A DNA stretch of 64,000 nt, taken from NCBI RefSeq assembly GCF_019431455.1, contig NZ_JAHYSR010000006.1:1-64000 (forward strand), read 5' to 3'. Position numbers and translations under genes: made by a program. Position 1 is the stretch's first letter. Each line of letters begins with the position of its first letter. This document shows positions 36,610-46,557 of this stretch, one piece after another. The DNA comes from Paracoccus bogoriensis. GTDB lineage: Bacteria; Pseudomonadota; Alphaproteobacteria; Rhodobacterales; Rhodobacteraceae. The notes under the pieces were generated by a model that worked only from the letters and a program-made list of their open reading frames with translations, was not told the DNA's origin and searched no databases.

Positions 36610-37041
36610 TCAGGGTGCGCGGTCCAGTTTGGATGACAGGTGGATCAGGCTTTCTGACGAGCGCACCCCCTCGATCGCGCCGATCCGGTCCAGCGTGTCG
36701 TCAAGCTCGGCCGTCGAGGCCGTGGCCAGTTGCAATAGCAGATCGACGCGCCCGCTGGTCGTGTGGATGCGTTCGATCTGGGGCATGACCTTCAGGCGCG
36801 ACAGGATGCTGGGCAGGCTGCGCGGCTCGATCCCCAACAGGACGGTAGCGCGGATGCGCCCGGCGCGCGCGGCCTCGCCCAGACGCAGGGTATAGCCTGC
36901 GATGGTGCCGTTGGCCTCCAGCCGCTCAAGCCGGGCTTGCAGAGTGGACCGCGCGACGCGCAGTTTGCGGGCCAGAACCGCCACGGACATGCGGGCATCG
37001 GTGGAAAGTTGCGCGATGATGGCGCGGTCCAGATCGTCCAA
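36610..37041 (-). CDS. Lrp/AsnC-family regulator divergent from the decarboxylase
   Basis: The 143-residue protein has an N-terminal helix-turn-helix (LDRAIIAQLSTDARMSVAVLARKLRVARSTLQARLERLE) and the C-terminal RAM domain. The only sensible start is a TTG at 37041, with GAAGG upstream. It is divergently transcribed from the ornithine decarboxylase-type gene across a 151-base gap, so that gene is the most likely target. Confidence 0.88.
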   Translation of the reverse strand: MDDLDRAIIAQLSTDARMSVAVLARKLRVARSTLQARLERLEANGTIAGYTLRLGEAARAGRIRATVLLGIEPRSLPSILSRLKVMPQIERIHTTSGRVDLLLQLATASTAELDDTLDRIGAIEGVRSSESLIHLSSKLDRAP

Positions 37042-37192
37042 ACAGGCAGCCTTCGTCAGAATGACATGAATTCGGGCATATTATCTGATCGAACGCGCGA
37101 ATCTATCCTTTTCATCGGTGAAATCGGAAATCATACGCGCCATTCTGGGTTTTCACCCCACCCTGCCACCCTTGCGCGCGAAAGGAACTGCC

Positions 37193-38347
37193 ATGGGACA
37201 GCACAAGACCGTCTGGGACAATCCCGCCGACATCGTCCGGCACCTTGCGCCCGAACATCCGCTGATGGTCTTTGCGCCGACGGTGCTGCAGGATCGCGCC
37301 CAACAGTTTCTTCAGGGGTTTCCGGGTCTTGTCACCTATGCGGTAAAGTCCAATCCCGACGAGGCCGTGATCCAGAACCTGACCGCGGCGGGCATCCGTG
37401 GCTTTGACGTGGCATCGCCCTTCGAGATCGACCTGATCGGCCGGCTCGCCCCCCGTGCCGCGCGCCATTACCACAACCCTGTCCGCTCGCGCGCCGAGAT
37501 CGCGCATGGCGTTGCGGCGGGCATCCGCGCCTGGTCGGTGGACAGCCTGTCGGAACTGGACAAGCTGTTCGAGCAGGTTCCCCTGACGGTCGAGGGCAAG
37601 GGGGTCGAGATCTCGCCCCGCTTCAAGCTGCCGGTTCTGGGGGCGGCCTATGATTTCGGCTCGAAATTCGGCGCTTCGCCGGATCTGGCCGCCGAGATCC
37701 TGCGCCGCGTGGCCGAACGGGGCTATGTCGCCTCGCTGACCTTCCATCCGGGCACACAATGCACCGATCCGATCGCGTGGGAAAGCTATATCCGCGTTGC
37801 GCGCGAAATCTGCGATATGGCCGGCCTGCGGGCGCGGCGCCTCAATGTCGGTGGCGGCTTTCCCTCGTATCGCGTCGTGGGGGTCGAACCCGACCTGCAG
37901 GCCATCTTCCGCAAGATCGGCGAGACCACGACCGAAATGTTCGGCGCGGACGCGCCCGAACTGGTCTGCGAGCCGGGCCGTGGGCTGGTCGCGGATGCGT
38001 TTTCGCTGATCACACGGGTCAAGGGCGTGCGCGACGGGGCGCATGTCTTTCTGAATGACGGCACCTATGGCGGGCTGGCGGAACTGCCGATCATCGGCAA
38101 TATCGACCGGATCGAGGTGCTGGACCCTGCGGGCCGTCCTCGTCAGGGCGAACGCAGCGGCCGCGTCATCTTCGGCCCGACCTGCGATTCGGTTGACCGC
38201 TTGCCCGGTGAACTGAGCCTGCCCGAAGACGTGGCCGAGGGCGATTTCGTCATCTTCCACGGCGCGGGCGCCTATTCGACGGTGACGAATACCCGTTTCA
38301 ACGGATTCGGCCTGATGGGGCACGCAACCGTCATGCGTCTGGACTAG
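37193..38347 (+). CDS. Ornithine decarboxylase-type PLP enzyme (fold type III)
   Basis: The 384-residue enzyme belongs to the eukaryotic-like ODC/lysine decarboxylase group. PLP binds Lys52 in VTYAVKSNPDEAV. Other landmarks are SLTFHPGTQC, RRLNVGGGFPSY, ELVCEPGRGLVADAF and the active-site cysteine in FGPTCDSVDRL. It makes putrescine (or cadaverine) for polyamine synthesis. I start at ATG 37193 with AAAGGA upstream. It diverges from an Lrp-type regulator. Substrate choice between ornithine and lysine cannot be decided from sequence. Confidence 0.9.
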   Translation: MGQHKTVWDNPADIVRHLAPEHPLMVFAPTVLQDRAQQFLQGFPGLVTYAVKSNPDEAVIQNLTAAGIRGFDVASPFEIDLIGRLAPRAARHYHNPVRSRAEIAHGVAAGIRAWSVDSLSELDKLFEQVPLTVEGKGVEISPRFKLPVLGAAYDFGSKFGASPDLAAEILRRVAERGYVASLTFHPGTQCTDPIAWESYIRVAREICDMAGLRARRLNVGGGFPSYRVVGVEPDLQAIFRKIGETTTEMFGADAPELVCEPGRGLVADAFSLITRVKGVRDGAHVFLNDGTYGGLAELPIIGNIDRIEVLDPAGRPRQGERSGRVIFGPTCDSVDRLPGELSLPEDVAEGDFVIFHGAGAYSTVTNTRFNGFGLMGHATVMRLD

Positions 38348-38403
38348 GGACGCATTCTCTTGCATCAAGGCTTCGTTTATGGACCTGTGCCAGACTTGAG
38401 TCC

Positions 38404-39456
38404 ATGACCGTGAGCGCCTCGACCACCCATCTTGTGCTGATGGACGGCACCTTCGCCTCGCTTCTGGACGGGCAGCGCAGCTCGATCGGGCGCATCCATC
38501 GGCTGGTGACGGGCCAACTGGGCCTGCCGCCCGCGCCGGGGCGGCTGCGCATCCATTACGGCATGGGTCAGCAATGGAATCGCTGGCGCACCCTGCCGGA
38601 ACTGGCCGCAGGGGGTGTTCTGGAAGCCCGCATCGCCGAGGCTTATGGCTGGCTGGCCTCGGGCTGGCGGCCGGGCCAGCCGATCTTCATGCTGGGTTAT
38701 TCACGCGGCGCCTTTGCGCTGCGCAGCCTTGCGGGAATGATCGACCGGGTCGGTCTGCTCAGGCCCGAACACGCGACCGAACGCAACATCCGGCTGGCCT
38801 GGCACCTCTATCGCAATGGCGGCGCGGCACAGGCGATGGCGGCCTTCCGGCGGCGCTGCCACGATGACGCGCCGATCCGGATGCTGGGCTGTTTCGACAC
38901 GGTCATGGCGCTTGGCCTGCGTCTGCCGCTGCTGTGGATGCTGACCGAGCCGCGTTTTCGCTTTCACGACGCGCATCTGGGTCAGGGGATCGAACACGGC
39001 TTTCACGCCCTGGCGCTGGACGAGACGCGGGCGGCCTTTGCGCCCCTGCTCTGGGATGACGACCACGCCGCCGGACGGATCGAGCAAGTCTGGTTCCGCG
39101 GTGCCCATCCCGATATTGGCGGCCAATTGTCAGGGTTCGAACCCGCGCGCCCCTTGGCGAACATTCCGCTGGTCTGGATGCTGGAACGGGCGCAGGCGCT
39201 TGGATTGCCGCTGCCGACCGGTTGGCAGGCGCTGTTTCCGGTCGATGCTTCCGCGCCTCCGATCGGATCCTGGCGGCGGTGGGGCGTGCTGTTCCTGGCC
39301 CGCGCCCCGCGCATGGCTGGGCGCTATTCGACCGAAAGCCTGCACGAGACGGTTCCGGTCCCCTATCCCGGTCCCGCGCTGCTGACGGGTGATCTGGCCT
39401 CTTGTGCCGACCCGGCGCATCGCGTCACGCGCCGCCGCGCCGCCCGCCGGGGCTGA
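38404..39456 (+). CDS. DUF2235 alpha/beta hydrolase-like protein
   Basis: The 350-residue protein has the DUF2235 layout: an early LVLMDGTFASLL, a nucleophile elbow MLGYSRGAFALRSLAGMID (GxSxG), LGCFDTVMALGL and WFRGAHPDIGGQLSG. The family includes the type VI phospholipase effector Tle1 but also many non-secreted proteins. There are no VgrG, Hcp or immunity genes nearby and no signal peptide, so an effector role is not supported. It ends seven bases from the convergent metF. Confidence 0.85.
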   Translation: MTVSASTTHLVLMDGTFASLLDGQRSSIGRIHRLVTGQLGLPPAPGRLRIHYGMGQQWNRWRTLPELAAGGVLEARIAEAYGWLASGWRPGQPIFMLGYSRGAFALRSLAGMIDRVGLLRPEHATERNIRLAWHLYRNGGAAQAMAAFRRRCHDDAPIRMLGCFDTVMALGLRLPLLWMLTEPRFRFHDAHLGQGIEHGFHALALDETRAAFAPLLWDDDHAAGRIEQVWFRGAHPDIGGQLSGFEPARPLANIPLVWMLERAQALGLPLPTGWQALFPVDASAPPIGSWRRWGVLFLARAPRMAGRYSTESLHETVPVPYPGPALLTGDLASCADPAHRVTRRRAARRG

Positions 39457-39463
39457 GCCCGCC

Positions 39464-40336
39464 TCAGGCGACGGCGTCCAGTCCCCGCGCTGGGTGCACC
39501 CCAAGCGCCGCGCAGACATCGCGTGTCAGTTCGGGCCGGTTCAGCGTGTAGAAATGCAGCCTGTCCACCCCGCCCGCGATCAGCGTCTCGCACAGATCCA
39601 CACAGAGGCTGGTGGCCAAGGCGCGTTCAGCTTCGGGGCCGTCCAGGGCTGCCAGCTGGAACGCCTGTTCCGCCCAGTCGGGAACGGTCGTGTTGCAGGT
39701 CGCGGCGAAACGCCTGGTTCCGGCCCAGCTTTGGACCGGCAGGATGCCCGGAATGATCGGCGCCTCGATGCCCGCCGCCACACAGCGGTCGCGGAAGCGG
39801 AAGAACGTGTCCGGCTCAAAGAAGAACTGCGTGATCGCGCTGCTGGCGCCGGCGTCGATCTTGCGCTTGAGCCAGGCGATATCCGCCTCTGGGCCCGTGC
39901 TGTCGGGGTGTGGCTCGGGATAGGCGCCGACGCGGATCGTCATGTCGCCGCGCGCGGCGATGGCCTCGATCAGTTCGATCGAATGGGCGAAGCCCTCGGG
40001 ATGGGGCGTGAAGCGCTTGGCCCCCTTGGGCGCGTCTCCGCGCAGGGCGACGATTTCGCGGATGCCGGCATCGGCGTAGGATTGCACGATCTCCAGCGTT
40101 TCGGCGCGGGTTGCCTCGACACAGGTCAAATGCGCCGCGACCTCCAGCCCGAACTGCCGGTTGATCGTGGTCACGGCCTCATGCGTCAGCTTGCGGGTCG
40201 TGCCGCCCGCGCCATAGGTGACCGACACGAAATCCGGCGCCAGCGGCGCCAGCGCGCGGGCGGTTTCCCACAGCTTGAACGATGCCTCCAGCGTCTTGGG
40301 CGGGAAGAATTCAAAGCTCACTCTCGGCGCGGGCAT
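39464..40336 (-). CDS. metF: Methylenetetrahydrofolate reductase
   Basis: The 290-residue flavoenzyme reduces methylene-THF to methyl-THF for methionine synthesis. It starts MPAPRVSFEFFPPKTLE and contains FVSVTYGAGGTTR, HLTCVEATRAE, IVALRGDAPKG and the FAD-site region TQFFFEPDTFFRF. AAAGGAA precedes ATG 40336; longer frames upstream are not supported. It is divergent from metR, its expected regulator. Confidence 0.95.
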   Translation of the reverse strand: MPAPRVSFEFFPPKTLEASFKLWETARALAPLAPDFVSVTYGAGGTTRKLTHEAVTTINRQFGLEVAAHLTCVEATRAETLEIVQSYADAGIREIVALRGDAPKGAKRFTPHPEGFAHSIELIEAIAARGDMTIRVGAYPEPHPDSTGPEADIAWLKRKIDAGASSAITQFFFEPDTFFRFRDRCVAAGIEAPIIPGILPVQSWAGTRRFAATCNTTVPDWAEQAFQLAALDGPEAERALATSLCVDLCETLIAGGVDRLHFYTLNRPELTRDVCAALGVHPARGLDAVA

Positions 40337-40381
40337 GGCGGTTCCTTTCTGTTGGCGCCCCTTGTGCCACGCGGCGCGGCG

Positions 40382-40394
40382 TGAGACAAATTCA
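40382..40394 (+). promoter_or_regulatory. Candidate MetR operator
   Basis: TGAG-ACAAA-TTCA matches the MetR consensus TGAA-N5-TTCA with one mismatch. It lies in the 91-base gap between the divergent metF and metR starts, 45 bases from metF and 33 bases from metR, as expected for a shared control site. Confidence 0.45.
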
Positions 40395-40427
40395 TAATCC
40401 TCAAGATCAACCTGAGTTCCGTTCATC

Positions 40428-41342
40428 ATGCATCTGGAATTGCGGCATCTGCGCACGGTCCACGCGATCCACCAACAGGGCGGTCTGGCCCGCGCGGCCG
40501 AGGCGCTGAACATCACCCAAAGCGCGCTGTCCCATCAGGTCAAGGCGCTGGAGGAACAGGCCGGGGTGGAGCTGTTCGTCCGCCGCGCCAAGCCCATGCG
40601 GCTGTCGGCGGCGGGGATGCGCCTTCTGCGGCTGGCCGAGCAGGTGCTGCCTCTGGTCGCCGCCACCGAGGCCGAGTTCAAGGGCGTCGAGGCCGGTCGC
40701 GTCGGCCGGCTGCATATCGCGATGGAGTGCCATGCCTGTTTCGACTGGCTGCTGCCGGTTCTGGACATCTTCCGCCGCGCCTGGCCGGATGTGGATGTCG
40801 ATATCCGCCAGCGCCTGGCTTTTGGCGCGCTGCCCGCCCTGGTGCGCGAAGAGGTCGATCTGGTCATCTCGTCCGATCCCGAGGATCTGCCCGACGTGAC
40901 CTTTCAGGCGCTGTTCGATTACGCGCCCACGCTGGTCGTGCCTGCCGGGCATCCGCTGGTCGCCAAGGGTCATGCCGACCCGGCCGATCTGGCGGCCGAG
41001 ACGCTGATCACCTATCCGATGGACCGCGCGCGGCTGGACGTGTTCAGCCAGTTCCTGACCCCTGCGGGGATCGAGCCCGCCCGCCAGCGCACGGTCGAGC
41101 TGACCGCCGTGGCGCTGATGCTGGTCGCCTCGGGGCGCGGGGTGGCGGTCATGCCCGACTGGGTGCTGCGGCGCGAGGCGGCGAACCCGGAACTGGCGCT
41201 GCTGCCGCTTGGGCCGCAGGGCATCCGGCGCAGGCTTTACGCGGCGGTGCGGACCGGCGATCTGGCCCAGCCCTACATGGCGCATGTCCTGCGCCTGTCG
41301 CGGACCGAGCCGTTGCGGATGCTGCGCGGCGCCGCCAGCTAG
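40428..41342 (+). CDS. metR: LysR-type regulator MetR
   Basis: The 304-residue regulator has the LysR helix-turn-helix (RHLRTVHAIHQQGGLARAAEALNITQSALSHQVKALEEQAG). Its effector domain opens with IAMECHACFDWLLPVLDIFR, a pattern typical of MetR, which senses homocysteine. Its position divergent from metF supports the assignment. The C-terminal part (MLVASGRGVAVMPDWVL) is normal. Confidence 0.9.
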   Translation: MHLELRHLRTVHAIHQQGGLARAAEALNITQSALSHQVKALEEQAGVELFVRRAKPMRLSAAGMRLLRLAEQVLPLVAATEAEFKGVEAGRVGRLHIAMECHACFDWLLPVLDIFRRAWPDVDVDIRQRLAFGALPALVREEVDLVISSDPEDLPDVTFQALFDYAPTLVVPAGHPLVAKGHADPADLAAETLITYPMDRARLDVFSQFLTPAGIEPARQRTVELTAVALMLVASGRGVAVMPDWVLRREAANPELALLPLGPQGIRRRLYAAVRTGDLAQPYMAHVLRLSRTEPLRMLRGAAS

Positions 41343-41417
41343 GGCCGGACGCCTGCCGCTTGGCTTTCCGGCGCGCCTGCCCTATGACGCGCCCAACCCC
41401 TATTCCCGGAGCATGTG

Positions 41418-42206
41418 ATGGCAAGCGCCAATCTGAACGTCATGATCAAGGCCGCCCGCAAGGCTGGGCGTGCGCTGGTCAAGGATTTCCGCGAAGTCGA
41501 GAACCTTCAGGTCAGCGTCAAGGGTGCGGGCGATTTCGTCACCCGCGCCGACCGCGAGGCCGAGCGTCTGATCAAGGAAGAACTGCGCGGCGCCCGCCCC
41601 AGCTATGGCTGGCTGGGCGAGGAGACCGGCGCCGAGGAAGGCGACGATCCCACCCGCCGCTGGCTGGTCGATCCGCTGGACGGCACGACGAACTTCCTGC
41701 ACGGCCTGCCGCATTGGGCCGTCAGCATCGCGCTGGAACACAAGGGCGAGATCGTCGCCGCCGTCATCTTCGACGCGGCCAAGGACGAATTGTTCGTGGC
41801 CGAAAAGGGCGGCGGGGCTTTCATGAACGACCAGCGTCTGCGCGTCTCGGGGCGCACGCGGCTGGCCGATTCGGTCTTTGCCACGGGCATTCCCCATTCC
41901 GGCACCGGCCCCTTGCCCGCGATGATCCAGGATCTGGCGCAACTGATGCCCGCCGCCGCCGGTGTGCGCGGCTTCGGTTCGGCGGCGCTGAACCTGGCCT
42001 ATGTCGCCTCGGGGCGGTTCGACGGTTACTGGGAACGCGGCACCAAGCCCTGGGACGTGGCCGCAGGCATCCTGATGGTGCGCGAGGCGGGCGGTTTCGT
42101 CCAAGGCATCCGCGAAGGCGACAACCCGCTGGAATCGGGCCGTATCATCGCCGCGAACCCGACCCTGCTCGAGCCTTTCGCCAGGATCATCCGCGCCCGC
42201 GACTAA
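41418..42206 (+). CDS. suhB: Inositol monophosphatase family protein SuhB
   Basis: The 262-residue Mg-dependent phosphatase has GWLGEETGAEEG, the metal-binding WLVDPLDGTTNFLHGLPHWAVSIAL and the C-terminal WERGTKPWDVAAGILMVREAGG. SuhB dephosphorylates inositol phosphate and in E. coli also takes part in rRNA antitermination. I use ATG 41418; GTG 41415 is adjacent. The hairpin before the next transporter gene begins twelve bases after its stop. Confidence 0.93.
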   Translation: MASANLNVMIKAARKAGRALVKDFREVENLQVSVKGAGDFVTRADREAERLIKEELRGARPSYGWLGEETGAEEGDDPTRRWLVDPLDGTTNFLHGLPHWAVSIALEHKGEIVAAVIFDAAKDELFVAEKGGGAFMNDQRLRVSGRTRLADSVFATGIPHSGTGPLPAMIQDLAQLMPAAAGVRGFGSAALNLAYVASGRFDGYWERGTKPWDVAAGILMVREAGGFVQGIREGDNPLESGRIIAANPTLLEPFARIIRARD

Positions 42207-42217
42207 GCCGCAACAGG

Positions 42218-42246
42218 CGCCGCCTTGCAGGACGTGCAAGGCGGCG
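42218..42246 (+). promoter_or_regulatory. TTGCA-N5-TGCAA hairpin upstream of EamA exporter (copy 3, extended stem)
   Basis: CGCCGCCTTGCA pairs over 12 bases with TGCAAGGCGGCG around the loop GGACG. The core TTGCA-GGACG-TGCAA (42225-42239) is identical to that at 30035. It lies 66 bases before the EamA ATG and twelve bases after suhB. No T-run follows, so a terminator role is not supported, although the long stem could affect transcript stability. Confidence 0.6.
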
Positions 42247-42305
42247 GGCGGCTTGACCTTGGGGCGGGCGGGGCGCAGACCGGGCGCGACCCGAAAGGCG
42301 CGCTC

Positions 42306-43289
42306 ATGTCCGACGACCGATCTCACCCGCCCTATGCCGCATCGGCCGCCACGGCCTCGGCACCGCCTCCGATCCCTCCGGTGACACAGCCGCCGCGCGA
42401 CCGCACCGGGTTGGCGATCATCCTGATGTGCGCGGTCAGCTTCATTTTCGCGCTTCAGGACATGTTTTCACGCATCCTGGGGGGCGATTATCCGCCTGTC
42501 CTGATCGTGATGATCCGCTACTGGGTCTTTGCGGTTTTCGTGATCGCGCTGGTCTCGCGCCAGCCGGGCGGGCTGCGTCGGGCGATCCGCACCAGGCGGC
42601 CGCTGACCCAGATTGCGCGCGGCGTGATCCTGGCCTTCGAGGTGTTGATCATGGTCGAGGCCTTTGTCCGCCTGGGGCTGATCGAGACTCATGCCGTCTT
42701 TGCCGTCTATCCGCTGCTGGTCGCGGCTTTGAGCGGCCCGATCCTGGGCGAGCGCGTCGGCTGGCGCCGCTGGAGCGCCATCGGCATTGGCTTCGCGGGA
42801 ATCCTGGTGATCCTGAATCCCGGCGGCGGCGTCCTGACGATCGAGGCGTTGCTGCCGCTGATCGCCGCGTTGCTTTTTGCGCTTTATGGCCTGTTGACGC
42901 GGCATGTCTCGCGCGATGACCCGGCGATGGTCAGCTTTTTCTGGACGGGCATCGCGGGGGCGGTGGCGATCACCCTGGCCGGGATCTGGGAATGGCAGTG
43001 GCTGGCGCCGGTGGATTGGGTCTGGATGGGGCTGCTTTGTATCTGCGGGATGACCTCGCATTATCTGATGATCCGCAGCTACGAGATGGCCGAGGCCGCG
43101 GTCTTGCAGCCCTTCGCCTACACGCAGCTTGTCTGGGTCAGCATCATCGGCGTGCTGGTCTTTTCCGAGACGCTGCGCGCGAATGTGGTATTCGGCTCGG
43201 TGATCGTGGTCGCTGCGGGGGTGTTCACTCTGCTTCGGCAGCGGCTGAGATCACGGCAGGCCAGTCGGGCGGCAGGGCCGGACCGATAA
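42306..43289 (+). CDS. EamA/DMT-family transporter
   Basis: The 327-residue protein has a proline-rich cytoplasmic N-terminus of about 35 residues and then ten hydrophobic segments in two EamA repeats. Markers are CAVSFIFALQDMFSRIL, VFAVYPLLVAALSGPILGERVGWRRW and the second-repeat end QPFAYTQLVWVSIIGVLVFSE. DMT proteins usually export metabolites or amino acids. Its end overlaps the convergent slt gene by 65 bases. A conserved hairpin shared with two other exporters lies 66 bases upstream. Confidence 0.92.
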   Translation: MSDDRSHPPYAASAATASAPPPIPPVTQPPRDRTGLAIILMCAVSFIFALQDMFSRILGGDYPPVLIVMIRYWVFAVFVIALVSRQPGGLRRAIRTRRPLTQIARGVILAFEVLIMVEAFVRLGLIETHAVFAVYPLLVAALSGPILGERVGWRRWSAIGIGFAGILVILNPGGGVLTIEALLPLIAALLFALYGLLTRHVSRDDPAMVSFFWTGIAGAVAITLAGIWEWQWLAPVDWVWMGLLCICGMTSHYLMIRSYEMAEAAVLQPFAYTQLVWVSIIGVLVFSETLRANVVFGSVIVVAAGVFTLLRQRLRSRQASRAAGPDR

Positions 43290-45297
43290 GCCGCGCCGGG
43301 TTCGGCGAAGGCCGCGCCGACAGGGCCAGCGTCAGCCGCAGCGGAGGCGGCGGCATCATGCCCCCGCCGGACAGATCCCAACGCGGCACGATCGGTGCCG
43401 GCCGGCCATGGATGCGCGAGCGATAGACCGGCAGCGCCTCGGCCACGCGCATGACATAGTTGCGCGTTTCGTCAAAGGGGATCAGTTCGACCCATTCCAC
43501 AGGGTCGGCACCCCTGCGGATGTCGCCGAAATCGTTGATCCACCGCGCCGGGCGGCCCGGCCCGGCATTGTAGCCCGCCGCGATCAGCGCAACCGAGGGA
43601 CCAAAGCGCTCGGTCAGGTCCATCAGGTATTGCGACCCGATCCGCGCATTATAGGCCGCGTCCCCGGACAGCCGCGCGGCGTCAAAGGGCAGGCCGATCT
43701 GGCGCGCGACCTGTTCGGCGGTGGCGGGCATGACCTGCATCAGACCCTGCGCGCCCACCGGGCTGGAGGCCGTGTGGTTGAATTCCGATTCCTGCCGCGC
43801 GATGGCCATGACCAGTTCCGGCGGCGGGCCCAGATCCTGGGTTTCGAGCCCTGTCAGAGGGAAATGCGCGACCGGCCATATCACGCCCCGATTGGCCGAT
43901 TGCTTGGCCAGCCGCAGCCCGTGCCAGGGATAACCCGCCTCATACATCAGGCGCGACATGCGGGCGATATCCTCGGGGGCGGCATCCCGGGCCAGATGCA
44001 GGAAGAAGCGCTGCGCCTCGGCGGCGCGGCCGGTCGCCAGAAGCCATAGCCCCGCGCGATAGACGGCGTTCCCGGCCAGGGCCGAGCCGCGCCAGTCGGG
44101 CAATGTGTCATGGCCCGGGCCGGGGATGGCGTAATCCGCGGGCAGGGAGACGCCCACGCGATCAGCGGCCAGTTGACCGTAATAGACGCCCGGCCAAGCG
44201 GCGGCGCGGCGAAAGGCGGCCTCGGCCTCGGCCGGGTTGCCCAGTGCCTCATGCGCGCGGCCCTGCCAGTAATGCGCCCGCGCCAGGCTGATTGCACTGC
44301 CGACCACGGTTTCAAGATGGCGGAAATGCTCCAGCGCGCGGGCCGGATCGCCGGTTCGCAGCGCGGCCCAGCCCGCCAGCCATTCCAGATCGGCATAGTG
44401 GCGGTTGTCGGGCGTCAGGAAATGCGGCGCGGCCAGGTCCAGCGCCCGCTGCCAGTCGCCGTTCCGCATCGCCAGCCGCGTGTAATCGACCCGCATCGGA
44501 GCCCATTGCGCCGGATCGCGCAGTGCTTCCGCGCTGGTCGAGGCCTCAAGCATCAGCGCCTGCGCGCCCTCGTGCAGCCGCGCGCCGACGCGCCACAGAT
44601 AGCGGTCCATCGTCAGGCCGGGATCGGCCCGCGCCTCGTCGGACAGGGCCAGGATCAGCGCGTCCACCCCCTCGCGCCCGGCTTGCAGCGCGATACGGGC
44701 GGCGGGCAGGGCGCGGTCCTCTTCGGGCAGCCGGTCCAGCAGGCGTTCGGCCTGTGCCCATTGGCGGCGGTCCAGCATCCGGGTGATCCGATCGGGGATC
44801 AGGGGGACAAGCATATCGGGATGGGCGGCCAGCAGCGCGGCCTCATCGGCGGGTTCCAGAGGGGTCTCGATGAAGAAGCGTGCGCGTTCGGCCCGGGCTT
44901 CGGCGGGGGGCAGGGCGGCGATCAGGGCCTCATGCGCGCGCAGGGTGTCCGGGCGGCGATCGGCGAACCAGATCGCGGCTTCGTCCGGGGTCAGAGGGCG
45001 CAGCTTGGCGTCCCCGCGCTGGCGGATCTGGTCAAGGCCGGGCCAGTCGGGATTGCGGGCCACGAAATCCAGGAAATCGGTAAAGTCGCCATGGCCCGCG
45101 CGCAGGGCCTGCCAGCCGATCAGCGCCTCGGCCAGGGGGCCCGCACGGGCGGCGGCGGCGCGCGCGGTCGTCCAGTCGCGGGCATCGGCAGCGGCCAGCG
45201 CCAGCGCCATCGCGCCCGGTTCCTCGGCCCGCACGGGGGCGGCCAGCGGCAGGGTTGCCAGCATCGCGGCCAGCATCATGTCACGCAGAAGTCGCAT
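43225..45297 (-). CDS. slt: Soluble lytic murein transglycosylase
   Basis: The 690-residue periplasmic enzyme cleaves peptidoglycan glycan strands. A signal peptide ends near APVRAEE, and a long alpha-helical superhelical domain covers about residues 30-470. The catalytic goose-lysozyme-like domain has Glu in [17 protein letters not shown], then [19 protein letters not shown] and [16 protein letters not shown] start at ATG 45297; the frame stays open upstream but through the dapA promoter. The C-terminal tail is encoded opposite the end of the EamA gene. Confidence 0.94.
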   Translation of the reverse strand: MRLLRDMMLAAMLATLPLAAPVRAEEPGAMALALAAADARDWTTARAAAARAGPLAEALIGWQALRAGHGDFTDFLDFVARNPDWPGLDQIRQRGDAKLRPLTPDEAAIWFADRRPDTLRAHEALIAALPPAEARAERARFFIETPLEPADEAALLAAHPDMLVPLIPDRITRMLDRRQWAQAERLLDRLPEEDRALPAARIALQAGREGVDALILALSDEARADPGLTMDRYLWRVGARLHEGAQALMLEASTSAEALRDPAQWAPMRVDYTRLAMRNGDWQRALDLAAPHFLTPDNRHYADLEWLAGWAALRTGDPARALEHFRHLETVVGSAISLARAHYWQGRAHEALGNPAEAEAAFRRAAAWPGVYYGQLAADRVGVSLPADYAIPGPGHDTLPDWRGSALAGNAVYRAGLWLLATGRAAEAQRFFLHLARDAAPEDIARMSRLMYEAGYPWHGLRLAKQSANRGVIWPVAHFPLTGLETQDLGPPPELVMAIARQESEFNHTASSPVGAQGLMQVMPATAEQVARQIGLPFDAARLSGDAAYNARIGSQYLMDLTERFGPSVALIAAGYNAGPGRPARWINDFGDIRRGADPVEWVELIPFDETRNYVMRVAEALPVYRSRIHGRPAPIVPRWDLSGGGMMPPPPLRLTLALSARPSPNPARLIGPALPPDWPAVISAAAEAE

Positions 45298-45415
45298 CAC
45301 CGCCCTGTGTCGCGGCCAAAGCCCGCCGATGCAATACACATCCTTGGCAAGTGCCGCGCCTCTCGCTACTGAGAGCGGCGCAACGAAAACCCGATCGACC
45401 ACCAAGGAGCGTGTC

Positions 45416-46291
45416 ATGTTCAAAGGGTCCATGCCAGCCCTCGTCACGCCGTTCACTGCGGACGGCGAGCTGGATCTGACCGCGCTCAGGAAGCTGGTCG
45501 AATGGCATCTGGACCAGGGTAGCCACGGCATCGTGCCGGTCGGCACCACCGGCGAAAGCCCGACGCTGTCGCACGAGGAACACCGCCTGGTCATCGAAGA
45601 AGTTGTGCGCGCCGTCGATGGCCGCATCCCGGTGATTGCGGGGGCGGGGTCGAACTCGACCCGCGAGGGGATCGGCCTCTTGCAGCACGCTGCCAGCGTC
45701 GGCGCGGATGCCGCGCTGGTCGTGACCCCCTATTACAACAAGCCTACCCAGGCCGGCCTGATCGCGCATTACACCGCCCTGACCGAAGCCTGCGACCTGC
45801 CGATCGTGATCTACAACATTCCCGGCCGTTCGGTCGTGGACATGACGCCCGAGACGATGGGTATTCTGGCGCAACGGCCCACCATCATCGGCGTCAAGGA
45901 CGCGACCGGCAAGCTGGAGCGTGTGAGCCTGCAGCGCATGACCTGCGGGCCGGATTTCGTGCAGCTTTCGGGCGAGGATGCGACTGCGCTTGGCTTCAAC
46001 GCGCATGGCGGCGTGGGCTGCATCAGCGTCACCGCGAATGTCGCGCCGCGCCTCTGCGCGCTGTTTCAGGAGGCGACCTTGCGCGGCGATTACCGCACCG
46101 CGCTGGAATATCAGGATCGTCTGATGCCGCTGCATCATGCAATCTTCCTGGAACCCGGTCTTGTCGGTGCGAAATATGCAATGTCGCGGCTGGGTCTGTG
46201 CAACGAACGGGTGAGGCTGCCGCTGACCCCGCTCAGCGAGGGGGTGCGCCGCCAGATTGATGCCGCGATGGAACATGCCGGTCTGATCTGA
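45416..46291 (+). CDS. dapA: 4-hydroxy-tetrahydrodipicolinate synthase
   Basis: The 291-residue aldolase condenses pyruvate with aspartate semialdehyde in lysine and diaminopimelate synthesis. It has [47 protein letters not shown], and the Schiff-base lysine in [19 protein letters not shown] precedes the start. It diverges from slt, a cell-wall enzyme, which is a common arrangement in Rhodobacterales. Confidence 0.97.
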   Translation: MFKGSMPALVTPFTADGELDLTALRKLVEWHLDQGSHGIVPVGTTGESPTLSHEEHRLVIEEVVRAVDGRIPVIAGAGSNSTREGIGLLQHAASVGADAALVVTPYYNKPTQAGLIAHYTALTEACDLPIVIYNIPGRSVVDMTPETMGILAQRPTIIGVKDATGKLERVSLQRMTCGPDFVQLSGEDATALGFNAHGGVGCISVTANVAPRLCALFQEATLRGDYRTALEYQDRLMPLHHAIFLEPGLVGAKYAMSRLGLCNERVRLPLTPLSEGVRRQIDAAMEHAGLI

Positions 46292-46383
46292 TCATCCTTC
46301 GGGCAGAATATCGCGCATTTGTCGCATGGCCTTTTCAAACCCCTCGGGCAAGCACATATTCTGTCCAAGGAGAGGAGTCGCCC

Positions 46384-46557
46384 ATGCCGCTGCCGCATTT
46401 CCTTCTGCTGATCGCTTCGGTCATCCTGGCCGCGGGGCTGACGCTCTGGGCCGCCTTCGCCTCGGGCGTGCCGCTGGCAGCTCTGGCACTGGTCGCGCTT
46501 GGCGCCGCGCTGGTCCTGCATCTGGTGCCGCGTGACCATCGCGACCCGCGTGCCTGA
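46384..46557 (+). CDS. 57-residue two-helix membrane protein
   Basis: The frame from ATG 46384 has AAGGAGAGGAG just upstream. It gives a short protein with two hydrophobic helices, LLLIASVILAAGLTLWAAFA and ALALVALGAALVLHL, and a charged end RDHRDPRA. Strong ribosome binding, normal codon bias and exact fit between dapA and the HNH gene (its stop is adjacent to that gene's stop) support it as real. The function is unknown. Confidence 0.6.
   Translation: MPLPHFLLLIASVILAAGLTLWAAFASGVPLAALALVALGAALVLHLVPRDHRDPRA

Noticed and set aside
37042..37192. A speF-type RNA element in the leader of the ornithine decarboxylase gene
   Set aside because: Alphaproteobacterial speF leaders are known upstream of such genes, but I could not match a conserved structure by eye; a covariance-model search would be needed.
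38404..39456. DUF2235 protein as a type VI secretion effector
   Set aside because: No VgrG, Hcp, PAAR or immunity gene is adjacent and the protein has no export signal; many family members are not effectors.
42218..42246. Copy 3 of the hairpin as the suhB terminator
   Set aside because: No T-tract follows, and its core is identical to the element before the MATE gene, which is not downstream of any gene on that strand.
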